From positions 1 to 24,156 of the forward strand of contig JASEGJ010000016.1 of NCBI GenBank assembly GCA_030018135.1: a stretch of 24,156 bases of DNA, in the 5' to 3' direction. Below the pieces are notes generated by a model. It saw only the letters and a list, made by a program, of their open reading frames with translations, made no database searches and was not told the DNA's origin. The translations under genes were made by a program, and so were the position numbers. This document shows positions 14,961 through 21,924 of the stretch, piece by piece (position 1 is the stretch's first letter; every line of letters starts with the position of its first letter). This stretch comes from Candidatus Hodarchaeaceae archaeon (lineage in GTDB: Archaea > Hadarchaeota > Hadarchaeia > Hadarchaeales > Hadarchaeaceae).

Positions 14961-16901
14961 TTGAAGATCGCCATGAGTAGCCTCGACATCGCGGCCTGCG
15001 TCGAGGAGCTGAAAATTGCCGTAGGTGCCCGCGTCGACAAAGTCTACGAGCTGGATGGCCTCTTCATCCTCCGGCTACGTTCACCCGGCAAGGGACGCTT
15101 AGACCTACTGATAGAGCCGGGAAGGCGGGTGCACCTGACGACTATGGAATACAAGTCCTCAAGGCAGCCCACCTCATACGCGATGTTTTTGCGGAAACAT
15201 TTGACGAACGCGCGATTAGCCGACATCAACCAGCCAAAATTTGAGCGCATCCTGGAGTTCAGGTTTAAGGGCAGAGAGGAACGCGTGCTGATAACGGAGC
15301 TATTCGGCTCCGGAAACCTGATCTTATGCGATGGGGATTTGGTCATCATTCAGCCCTATCGCGTGGAGGTGTGGCGACACCGCGCTCTCAAGCCCGGCGA
15401 GAGGTACCTCCACCCCCCGATGGGCCTTGACATCCGCGAGTTCGACCAGGTAAAGCTGCGGGACGCGCTCGTTGAGGCCCCTGACATCGTGCGCGGCTTG
15501 GCGGTCAACTTAAATCTCGGTGGACCACTCGCCGAGGAGGTATGCGCTCGGGCGAGGGTCCAGAAGGGCAGGAAACCAGCCGAGCTGTCCGAGCCGGAGT
15601 TGCAGTCCCTGGTGGATGCCGTCGTCGCCCTGTTCGATCAAAAACTGGCGCCGCACATCGTCTACGACGACGGTTACCCGATCGATGTCCTCCCGTTCGA
15701 TTTCGCTTCGCACTTTGGCAAGCGCGCGAGGCGATTCGGATCCTTCAATCAAGCCTTGGATGAATACTTCAGCACGCTGGCCGTTCAATCCACCGCCGCG
15801 AGGCAAAAGGACAGGCTTGAGCTGAAGGCGGGAAGGCTGCGCCGACGCTTGGCTGAACAAGAAGCACGCCTCGCTGAGCTTGAGGCCAAGGCCAGCGATG
15901 CAAAGGGGCAGGCCGACCTCATAGCAACCCACCATGTCCAAGTTGAAGAGGCCCTGCGCCGCCTCGCCGAACTCAGGCGCGCCGAAGGCTGGCAGGTCGC
16001 TATGAACGCGTTGCAAAGGGCTCGGGAATCCGGGGAAGCTTGGGCGAAGCTCGTAAAAGCCGTCGATGTTCGCGCGGGAGTGGTGGAGATGGAACTCGAG
16101 GGGAAAGCCGTGGACGTCGACTTGCGCCTCCCGGCGTTCGGAAACGCGTCGAAATTGTACGAGAGGTACAAGAAGCTGGCTGAAAAGGCAGAGGGTGCCA
16201 AGAAGGCGGTCGCGAAAACTGAACTCGAGCTGAGCGAGTTGCTCTCCGCGGGCATGGTGGAAGTCGCTGCACCGGCCCCTCGAAAACGTAGGAAACCGAG
16301 GTGGTTCGAGCGCTTCAGGTGGTTCATTTCGTCAGACGGCATCCTCGTCATAGGCGGACGCGATGTTGCGACAAATCGCGAGGTCGTGGAAAAACACATG
16401 CAGCCGGGCGATCGCTACCTGCACGCTGACATCGTCGGGGCACCACACGTAGTAGTCAAGGCGGACGGCAAGGAGGTGCCCGAGACCACGCTGAGGGAAG
16501 CTGCGGAACTTGCGGCGATGCACTCGCGCGCCTGGCGCGAGGGCCTAGGGGCGCTCGACGTTTATTGGGTGCTGCCGGAACAGGTTTCAAGACAGGCGCC
16601 CTCTGGGGAGTACCTGCCGCGGGGGAGCTACGCGGTCAGGGACAAGCGCAATTTTTTAAAGGTTCCAGTGAGGGCGGCGATCGGCGTCGTGGCCCTGGAC
16701 GACGAACGGGTGATAATGTGCGGGCCGCCGAGCGCGGTGGAGCGCCGCTCAAAGGTCGTCATTCAAATCGTCCCCGGGCGACTCAAGAAGTCCGATCTGG
16801 CGAAAAAGGTGCAAGCACGCCTGCGCGTAAAAGGCGTGGACGTTTCGATCGATGAGTTGATGCGCGCGCTACCGCCCGGGAGGGGTGAAATCAAGGGGTG
16901 A
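14961..16901 (+). CDS. rqcH: NEMF/Rqc2/RqcH ribosome quality-control protein
   Basis: A 646-residue NFACT protein. Seen: the N-terminal NFACT-N domain (SSLDIAACVEELKIAVGARVDKVYE, from residue 6) and fibronectin-binding-like repeats to about 250. A long coiled coil spans about 280-430, rich in Leu, Glu and Ala. The C-terminal NFACT-R domain includes KPRWFERFRWFISSDGILVIGG and DRYLHADIVGAPHVVVK. Homologues bind split large ribosomal subunits carrying stalled nascent chains and recruit tRNA for C-terminal tailing. The start is TTG 14961; an alternative ATG at 14973 would lose only four residues. A TTTATTA box (14923-14929) gives a short leader. The end overlaps the upstream-most GTG of the NfeD gene. 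Confidence 0.93.
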   Translation: MKIAMSSLDIAACVEELKIAVGARVDKVYELDGLFILRLRSPGKGRLDLLIEPGRRVHLTTMEYKSSRQPTSYAMFLRKHLTNARLADINQPKFERILEFRFKGREERVLITELFGSGNLILCDGDLVIIQPYRVEVWRHRALKPGERYLHPPMGLDIREFDQVKLRDALVEAPDIVRGLAVNLNLGGPLAEEVCARARVQKGRKPAELSEPELQSLVDAVVALFDQKLAPHIVYDDGYPIDVLPFDFASHFGKRARRFGSFNQALDEYFSTLAVQSTAARQKDRLELKAGRLRRRLAEQEARLAELEAKASDAKGQADLIATHHVQVEEALRRLAELRRAEGWQVAMNALQRARESGEAWAKLVKAVDVRAGVVEMELEGKAVDVDLRLPAFGNASKLYERYKKLAEKAEGAKKAVAKTELELSELLSAGMVEVAAPAPRKRRKPRWFERFRWFISSDGILVIGGRDVATNREVVEKHMQPGDRYLHADIVGAPHVVVKADGKEVPETTLREAAELAAMHSRAWREGLGALDVYWVLPEQVSRQAPSGEYLPRGSYAVRDKRNFLKVPVRAAIGVVALDDERVIMCGPPSAVERRSKVVIQIVPGRLKKSDLAKKVQARLRVKGVDVSIDELMRALPPGRGEIKG

Positions 16902-16909
16902 GGCGGACC

Positions 16910-18133
16910 ATGGACCAACGAACGCTGATGCTCGTAGCCCTTCTGGCAATTCTGGGCAGTTCCGTCCTAGCCAGCGCCGAACTCGAGCGGGGGGGCTTCG
17001 TCTATGCCATAGAGGTCAGGGGCACCATAGATGCTGGTGTCGCGAACTTCATGGAAAAATCCATCGCCAAGGCCGAGCGCGATGGCGTCGCGCTGATAAT
17101 CAAGCTCAACACCCCGGGCGGCTTGGTCTCGGCCACGAAGGACATCGTGGACCGAATGCTAAACGCCAAAACAACGATCGTCGTCTGGGTCACGCCGGAT
17201 GGAGCTTGGGCCTACTCCGCTGGCGCTTACATCGCCCTCGCATCGAATGTCGCCGCGATGGACAACGGCACGGTGATAGGGGCTGCGCAGCCTCAGCCGG
17301 CGGACAATAAGACCGTGGAGGCGATGGTCGGATGGATTAGGGAGATCGCGGAGCACCGCGGGCGCCCGCCTGAAGTTGCCGAGGATTTTGTGTTAAAGAA
17401 TCGCACGATGGGACCCCTGGAAGCCTTGGACCACGGCATCATAAACTTGATCGCCAGTAGCGGTGGGGAGGTACTGAACTACCTCGGCTCACCTGGCGCT
17501 GAAATAAAAATGATTGAGATGGGACTATTCAGCAAGGCGCTTAGGATCTTGAGCGACCCTCAGGTGGTCCTCATCCTGTTCATCGCCGGGCTACTCGGGA
17601 TAATCGTAGAGGTCACGACGCCGGGCGTCGGCGTCCCGGGCATCGCGGGCGTGATATGCATGTTGCTAGCCCTGTGGGGCCTCGGCATTTTGGAGGTGAA
17701 CTACGCAGCGGTTGCCCTCATCGTCTTGGGTGCCGTGCTGCTTGCAGTTGAAATTTTTACGCCCGGCTTTGGGGCCTTCGGGGTCGGCGGGATAATCGCC
17801 CTGATCTTGGGCCTCGCCATGGTGGACAAGGAGCCTTGGGTGGAAATCGCGAGCGACATCGCGAAGGGCATGCTCCTTGGTCTAATTGCGATCTTCGCGG
17901 TCATCTTAGCGATCGTCAGGCGCTCCCTGAAAAAGCCGATCAGGGTCGGCAGGGAGGCGATGATAGGCGAGGTGGGGGTCGCGGAGACCGCGGTAGATCC
18001 GAAGGGATTGGTCAAGGTGAGGGGAGAGCTCTGGACCGCGACCTCGAAGGAACGCATCAGGAAAGGGGAGGAGGTCTTGGTCAAGGATGTGAAGGGTATA
18101 GAACTGGTCGTCGGGAGGCGCCCTAAAGCCTAG
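16910..18133 (+). CDS. nfeD: NfeD (long form): membrane-bound ClpP-like serine protease with OB domain
   Basis: A 407-residue protein, counted from ATG 16910. A GGGGTGA ribosome-binding site (16895-16901) lies 8 nt before this ATG, so I prefer it to the GTG at 16898. Seen: signal peptide (about 5-23), a ClpP-like protease domain with LNTPGG (66-71) and the nucleophile in AYSAGAYIA (Ser103), and a plausible catalytic Lys134. Membrane helices follow from about 210 to 335, then a C-terminal NfeD/OB domain (EAMIGEVGVAET onward). The equivalent Ser/Lys dyad is established in Pyrococcus horikoshii PH1510, which cleaves the C-terminus of its partner stomatin. It is preceded by rqcH and meets a stomatin gene tail to tail with a one-base gap. 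Confidence 0.94.
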   Translation: MDQRTLMLVALLAILGSSVLASAELERGGFVYAIEVRGTIDAGVANFMEKSIAKAERDGVALIIKLNTPGGLVSATKDIVDRMLNAKTTIVVWVTPDGAWAYSAGAYIALASNVAAMDNGTVIGAAQPQPADNKTVEAMVGWIREIAEHRGRPPEVAEDFVLKNRTMGPLEALDHGIINLIASSGGEVLNYLGSPGAEIKMIEMGLFSKALRILSDPQVVLILFIAGLLGIIVEVTTPGVGVPGIAGVICMLLALWGLGILEVNYAAVALIVLGAVLLAVEIFTPGFGAFGVGGIIALILGLAMVDKEPWVEIASDIAKGMLLGLIAIFAVILAIVRRSLKKPIRVGREAMIGEVGVAETAVDPKGLVKVRGELWTATSKERIRKGEEVLVKDVKGIELVVGRRPKA

Positions 18134-18134
18134 T

Positions 18135-18920
18135 TCACCCTTTTTCCTGCTTCCGAAGTGCCGTCGTCAGGCCCAAAACTTCTCCGAGGTGGGTCCCAAG
18201 TTGGGACGGGGTGACGACTATCAAGTTCTTTTCCCTGGCGATCTCCGTCAACGTCTGCAGCTCCCTCAGCCTGAGTGCCGCCGGGTTCTTCTGGTAGCGC
18301 TGCGCGGCCTCGGACATCTTGGTCGCCGCCTCGAGCTCGCCCGTCGCCATGATCACCCTCGACCTTCGCTCCCTTTCCGCCTCCGCCTGTTTGGCTATCG
18401 CGCGAAGCATGGTCTCCGGCAGGGAGATGTCCTTTATCGTGACCGCGCTCACCTTCACGCCCCACGGGTCAGTCGCTTCATCCAAGATCTTCTGAAGCCT
18501 CTTGTTGAGCTCCTCGCGCTTGGTCAACAGGTCATCCAGCTCGACCTGCCCCAGGACATCCCTGACCGTCGTCTGGGACAGCAAGCTCGTGGCGAGGATG
18601 TAATGCTCGACCTTCATGACCGCATCGCTGGGGTTGAAGACCCGCATGTAGACGACCGCATCGACATCGACGCTGACGTTGTCCTTTGTCACGACCCTCT
18701 GCTTCGGCACATCAAGTGTTATCGTCCGGAGGTCTATCTTCGACATCTTATCGAACCCTGGTATGATGAAGAAAATGCCCGGGCCCTTCACGCCGACGAA
18801 CCTGCCGAGCCTGAAAAGCACGCCGCGCTCGTACTCGCGAAGTATCTTTATCGCGAACGGCAGCAGGGCCAGCACGACCAGGACAACAAGCACGATTAAA
18901 CTGAGCAACCATTCCGGCAT
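18135..18920 (-). CDS. Stomatin/prohibitin (SPFH) family membrane protein
   Basis: A 261-residue SPFH protein. Seen: N-terminal membrane helix (about 4-25), EYERGVLFRLGRF (29-41), GPGIFFIIPGFDKM, the SPFH core with VTKDNVSVDVDAVVYMRV, and an Ala/Glu-rich coiled coil (EAERERRSRVI onward). The C-terminal segment near NLIVVTPSQLG is where NfeD cleaves stomatin in Pyrococcus. Stomatins form ring-like membrane scaffolds. A TTTAAG TATA-like element lies about 35 nt upstream of ATG 18920. It is the evident partner of the neighbouring NfeD. Unusually, the two genes converge rather than forming an operon. Confidence 0.94.
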   Translation of the reverse strand: MPEWLLSLIVLVVLVVLALLPFAIKILREYERGVLFRLGRFVGVKGPGIFFIIPGFDKMSKIDLRTITLDVPKQRVVTKDNVSVDVDAVVYMRVFNPSDAVMKVEHYILATSLLSQTTVRDVLGQVELDDLLTKREELNKRLQKILDEATDPWGVKVSAVTIKDISLPETMLRAIAKQAEAERERRSRVIMATGELEAATKMSEAAQRYQKNPAALRLRELQTLTEIAREKNLIVVTPSQLGTHLGEVLGLTTALRKQEKG

Positions 18921-19203
18921 GGTCCAGCCCAGCGTTACTCTGTTCGATGGTACTTAAAGATGTCGGGGTTTAATTCGGCGGGGCGAGTGGGCGCGCCGCA
19001 GTTGCCGTCGCACGGACGGGACCCGGCATTTTAACCCCTTCGGATGGCGTGCGGAGGCTTTGAGGTTTACTTCCCCCACGAAGATGGACGGGATCGTGGC
19101 TAAGCTTGTAGCTACCCCGAGCTTTTCGAGGCCGTTCACTTAGGCGCCTTCAGAGGGTGCCCCTACTGCGCTCTATCGTTTCTGGAAAATCGAGGTGGAC
19201 CAA
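18921..19203. other. Poorly coding 283-nt stretch
   Basis: After the stomatin promoter there is no convincing gene. Both strands have short open frames: minus 19139-18954, containing ATIPSIFVGEVNLK, and a plus-strand stretch containing KMDGIVAKLVATPSF. Neither has a ribosome-binding site, a recognisable domain or a clear advantage over the other. A plus-strand GAFRGCPYCAL near 19143-19176 recalls a CxxC knuckle but is isolated. No tRNA, C/D-box RNA or CRISPR repeat was recognised. It may be decayed coding sequence. Confidence 0.4.
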
Positions 19204-19392
19204 TTAAAGCTCCATCCCCTTCTCAATGATGATCTTCCCATCGGCCACCGAGACTTTCACGATCGTGCGGTCGCTCCAACCTAGCGCCTTGGCCTCTGGC
19301 GTCACAAAGACGACTAGGTTATCGTGCCAGCGGACGAGCTTTTTGGCGCGCTTGCTACGAATCCTCCGGCCGATTAAAATCCCAGAGCTAGC
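19204..19392 (-). pseudogene. AbrB/SpoVT-like small ORF without a canonical start codon
   Basis: The minus strand is open for about 62 codons, ending at TAA 19206-19204. Its residues look like a real small domain: RRIRSKRAKKLVRWHDNLVV, then FVTPEAKALGWSDRTIVKVS, then a DGKIIIEKG ending. The DGKIIIEK tail and overall pattern recall swapped-hairpin AbrB/SpoVT DNA-binding domains, often transcriptional regulators or antitoxins. The frame opens at a TAA (19395-19393) and has no ATG, GTG or TTG before the core strand, so it is either started at a non-canonical codon (for example ATT near 19380) or has lost its start. It is divergent from two tiny plus-strand ORFs across a palindromic region. The family call is tentative. 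Confidence 0.4.
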
Positions 19393-19399
19393 TTATGGC

Positions 19400-19441
19400 A
19401 ACACGTTAAGAGAGTTAGACGTGCTAAACGTGTTATTTATA
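19400..19441 (+). promoter_or_regulatory. Palindromic operator-like element joined to a TATA box
   Basis: AACACGTT (19400-19407) and its exact reverse complement AACGTGTT (19427-19434) flank 19 nt that hold another ACGTG (19419-19423). The right arm runs straight into TTATTTATA (19433-19441), a TATA box about 26 nt before a start near 19463. A factor bound to this inverted repeat could block or assist the transcription machinery. It lies between the AbrB-like remnant and the small plus-strand ORFs. Confidence 0.5.
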
Positions 19442-19468
19442 TGGCCGAGGTGAATCCGCATATTGGTG

Positions 19469-19561
19469 ATGGGTATGGACGAGGTGGCCCGGAAGTTCCG
19501 AAAGATTGAGGAGCTGCGTCGTCGAAGGCGGAGGGCGGCCCCGGGAGAGCGGGCCAGATGA
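19469..19561 (+). CDS. Tiny basic ORF, 30 aa, overlapping the next ORF
   Basis: It starts at ATG 19469, or ATG 19475 in the same frame, right after a TATA box that would give a leader of only a few bases. The product (VARKFRKIEELRRRRRAAPGE) is one strongly charged helix with five consecutive arginines. Its TGA (19559-19561) overlaps the ATG (19558) of the next frame, as in translationally coupled genes. The two could also be one coiled-coil protein split by a frameshift, because the helical pattern continues across the junction. I do not recognise a family. Confidence 0.35.
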   Translation: MGMDEVARKFRKIEELRRRRRRAAPGERAR

Positions 19562-19791
19562 AGGACGACCTCGCGGCCGTGAAGCGACAGATCGAGGCGC
19601 TGTCGGAGCACTTTGATAAAGCGTTCCACCTCGACCCGCCACGCTTGAGTTCTCAATCTTCGGAAAACCGTGAAAGGTATTGGTATAAAGCCCCGGGCGG
19701 GGATCGAACCCGCGACCTTCGCCTTACCAAGGCGACACTTTTGGTCCGCCCTGAGGGCGGTCTACCAGCTGAGCCACCGGGGCACATTTAA
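19558..19791 (+). CDS. Small helical ORF running antisense through tRNA-Thr
   Basis: The first about 30 residues (KDDLAAVKRQIEALSEHFDKAF) are a good amphipathic helix and look genuine. The rest, from about 19681, is read through the antisense of the tRNA-Thr gene and is probably not meaningful protein. The frame begins in the ATGA overlap with the preceding tiny ORF. Either the real protein ends early and this end is artefactual, or the ORF is the tail of a broken small coiled-coil gene. No function is assigned. Confidence 0.3.
   Translation: MKDDLAAVKRQIEALSEHFDKAFHLDPPRLSSQSSENRERYWYKAPGGDRTRDLRLTKATLLVRPEGGLPAEPPGHI
19689..19783 (-). tRNA. tRNA-Thr(GGT) with a 22-nt intron in the D arm
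   Basis: The minus strand forms acceptor GCCCCGG/CCGGGGC with discriminator T, anticodon stem TCGCC/GGCGA with loop TTGGTAA (anticodon GGT), and T arm GCGGG-TTCGATC-CCCGC. The D stem (GCTC with GAGT) exists only after removing 22 nt at 19761-19740. At the junction a 4-bp helix TGGT/ACCA is flanked by 3-nt bulges AGA and AAA and backed by the hairpin CCGCCC-TCA-GGGCGG. This is the textbook substrate for archaeal splicing endonuclease. Cutting each bulge after its second base leaves a 73-nt tRNA, with the intron between positions 22 and 23. CCA is not encoded. Confidence 0.93.
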
Positions 19792-19870
19792 AAATCGCTC
19801 CCACGACCTAAAAGGTTTCCCGAGAATTCATTTTTTATTCTTCTCCGTTCGATATGAATCGGGGCCTAAG

Positions 19871-20659
19871 ATGAAAATAGGCTTTATAGGGTGCGGAAAC
19901 TTGGGGAGTTCCTTGATAAGGGGTCTCTTAGGGGCAAATTTGCTGAAAGGCAAAGAGATCGTCGCTAGCGACGCGGACGAAAACAGGCTAAAAGAACTGA
20001 GGGAACTCGGAGTAGAGGTCACAGGCGATAACAGAAAAGTGGCGAGGCTCTGCGACGTGATCTTCATAGCCGTAAAGCCCGATGTCGTCGGAGATGTCCT
20101 GGGTGAGATACGCGAATTTTCCGGCGGCAAGCTGCTGGTTTCGGTTGCGGCGGGGGTGTCGGCGAAATTCGTCGAGGGGAGGACCGATGCACGGGTGATA
20201 AGGGCCATGCCTAACATCTGCTGCCTGGTCGGCGAGATGGCCTCATGTTTTTCCCTAGGCACCAAGGCATCGAAAGAGGATAGGAAACTCATCGAAAAAC
20301 TGCTGGGCGGCTTGGGCGAAACAATGGAAGTAAAGGAGGAGATGATGGACGCGATCACCGGACTAAGCGGCAGTGGCCCAGCCTACTTTTACCTCGTCAT
20401 AAAAGCCCTGCAGGAAGCCGGCGTCGAGCTCGGCTTGCCCGAGGATGTCGCGCTGAGGCTCGCGGCCCAGACGGCGAAGGGCGCCGGGGAGATGGCACTG
20501 CGCTCGGGCAGGGGGCTCGATGAGCTGACGAGGATGGTCTGCTCCCCAAAGGGGACGACCGTGGAGGGGCTCAAGGTTCTGGAGGGGCGAAGGGCCTTCG
20601 AGGCATTTAAAGACGCCGTCAAGGCCGCCGCCAAAAGGTCAAAGGAGCTATCGAGGTGA
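19871..20659 (+). CDS. proC: Pyrroline-5-carboxylate reductase
   Basis: A 262-residue enzyme for the last step of proline synthesis, reducing pyrroline-5-carboxylate with NAD(P)H. Seen: the Rossmann motif GFIGCGNLGSS (4-14), FIAVKPDVV, VIRAMPN, and the C-terminal dimer/active region ITGLSGSGPAYFYLVIKALQ, followed by the SPKGTTVEGL block. The length is standard. After MPN the sequence reads ICCLVGEMASC, where most homologues I know have TPALVGEG, so two cysteines sit beside the active site. ATG 19871 is the start; the longer open frame upstream crosses tRNA-Thr and is rejected. Its TGA is directly followed by the stop of the converging hypothetical gene. Confidence 0.93.
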   Translation: MKIGFIGCGNLGSSLIRGLLGANLLKGKEIVASDADENRLKELRELGVEVTGDNRKVARLCDVIFIAVKPDVVGDVLGEIREFSGGKLLVSVAAGVSAKFVEGRTDARVIRAMPNICCLVGEMASCFSLGTKASKEDRKLIEKLLGGLGETMEVKEEMMDAITGLSGSGPAYFYLVIKALQEAGVELGLPEDVALRLAAQTAKGAGEMALRSGRGLDELTRMVCSPKGTTVEGLKVLEGRRAFEAFKDAVKAAAKRSKELSR

Positions 20660-21037
20660 TCACTGCTCGACTTTGGCCTGCTCGGCCTTGGCCTCCTCAA
20701 TCCGCTTCCTTATCTGAGGTGGTAGCTCCTTCGTCTTTTCGTACGCCGCCTTGAGCTCGGCGAGCGCTCTCTCCAGCACTGGCTGGGGGGGCGCGGCGAT
20801 CTTATGGCGCCTAGTACGGTCCTTGTCGTAGACTGCCTCCTCGAACCTTAACGTGTGGATGTCCCAAAGGTAGTCGCCCAAGAAGACTATGACGATGTAG
20901 ATCCTCTTCGTCTCGGGGTCCTCGAAGTGCTTCTCCGCGAGCAGCAAGGTGTAGGAGATGAACCAGTCGAACTCCTTCTCGAGCACCTCGAGGAACTTCG
21001 GCGCGTTCACGCTCTTGCCCAGCAGGTCGATCTCCAT
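20660..21037 (-). CDS. Hypothetical protein, 125 aa
   Basis: No family recognised. The first about 75 residues form a compact-looking domain with aromatic-rich segments (EKEFDWFISYTLLLAEKHF; RIYIVIVFLGDYLWDIH). The C-terminal about 45 residues are a charged, Glu/Lys/Ala-rich helix, probably a coiled coil. There is no signal peptide, and the protein is likely cytoplasmic. It starts at ATG 21037 and runs convergent to proC with no bases between the two stop codons (TGA/TCA). It is divergent from larB, and the 82-nt gap holds the larB TATA box. Codon use resembles its neighbours, so it looks like a real conserved gene. Confidence 0.7.
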   Translation of the reverse strand: MEIDLLGKSVNAPKFLEVLEKEFDWFISYTLLLAEKHFEDPETKRIYIVIVFLGDYLWDIHTLRFEEAVYDKDRTRRHKIAAPPQPVLERALAELKAAYEKTKELPPQIRKRIEEAKAEQAKVEQ

Positions 21038-21089
21038 CGCAACCCCCCCCTGAATTTCGCCACGTCATCATTTAAGGATATGTGCGAAT

Positions 21090-21098
21090 TTGATATAG
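21090..21098 (+). promoter_or_regulatory. TATA box for larB
   Basis: TTGATATAG is centred about 26 nt before the larB ATG at 21120, consistent with a leaderless transcript. Confidence 0.45.
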
Positions 21099-21119
21099 AG
21101 GGCTAATGCGGGAATCGGG

Positions 21120-21923
21120 ATGGCCAAAGAGCTCGAGCTGGGCGTCGAGGATGTGCTCAAAAAGCTGCTGGCGGGCGAACTCACCGTCGGGCAGGCCAAG
21201 CGTAAGCTGGCGGCGCTGAACATAAAGAGGATAGCCGACCTGGCGAGGCTCGACACGCGCCGAACTCACAGGGTAGGCATCCCCGAGGCCATCTTGGCGG
21301 AGGGCAAGAGCCCGAAAGCGTCGGCGGAGGCGGCGATCGCGATGGCGAGGGAGAGCGGCTACGCGCTGGTGACGCGAGTTAACGAAAAACACCTAAGGCC
21401 GCTCCGCGCCGCGCTGCCGAGGGGCTTCGAGATGGACCACAACAAGATGGCTAGGACGGTCGTGGTGAAGCGTAGGGGCCATGCCTTCCCAAAGGTCGGC
21501 CGGATAGGCGTGCTCGCGGCTGGCACGGCGGACATACCAGTCGCCGAGGAGGCCGCGGTCGCCGCAGGAGTTATGGGCTGCGAGGTGCTGAAGGCGTACG
21601 ATGTGGGCATAGCCGGCATCCATCGCCTGTTCGAGCCGCTCAAGCGGATGACCGATGAAGGCGTCGCCGCCATCGTGGTTGTCGCGGGCATGGAGGGTGC
21701 CCTGCCCTCGGTGGTCTCGAGCCTCGTGGACGTGCCGGTGATAGGCGTGCCGACCTCGATAGGCTACGGCGTTGGCGCCGAGGGCATCGGGGCGCTCGTG
21801 ACGATGCTCCAATCCTGCTCACCGAAGCTGGCGGTCGTCAACATCGACAATGGGTTCGGGGGAGGGATCTTCGCCGCCCTCGTGGCCAAGCGATCCGCTG
21901 GGCGAGACAAGTTAAGTGGTTGA
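21120..21923 (+). CDS. larB: LarB family pyridinium-3,5-biscarboxylic acid synthase (PurE-like)
   Basis: A 267-residue protein with an N-terminal helical segment and a C-terminal PurE-like domain. Seen: LDTRRTHRVGIPEAILAEGK (44-63), VLAAGTADIPVAEEA, GCEVLKAYDVGIAGIHRL, and VVVAGMEGALPSVVSSL, followed by GVPTSIGYG and INIDNGFGG-like blocks. These are signature blocks of LarB, which carboxylates nicotinic acid adenine dinucleotide in the first step of nickel-pincer cofactor synthesis for lactate racemase. No larA, larC or larE lies in the window, so its client enzyme is unknown. ATG 21120 is the start. The sua5 gene begins around its stop codon, so the two are co-transcribed. Confidence 0.9.
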   Translation: MAKELELGVEDVLKKLLAGELTVGQAKRKLAALNIKRIADLARLDTRRTHRVGIPEAILAEGKSPKASAEAAIAMARESGYALVTRVNEKHLRPLRAALPRGFEMDHNKMARTVVVKRRGHAFPKVGRIGVLAAGTADIPVAEEAAVAAGVMGCEVLKAYDVGIAGIHRLFEPLKRMTDEGVAAIVVVAGMEGALPSVVSSLVDVPVIGVPTSIGYGVGAEGIGALVTMLQSCSPKLAVVNIDNGFGGGIFAALVAKRSAGRDKLSG

Positions 21924-21924
21924 A

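Noticed and set aside
18954-19139. Minus-strand 61-aa ORF upstream of stomatin
   Set aside because: No ribosome-binding site or recognisable domain, it overlaps the stomatin promoter, and the opposite strand is open to a similar extent.
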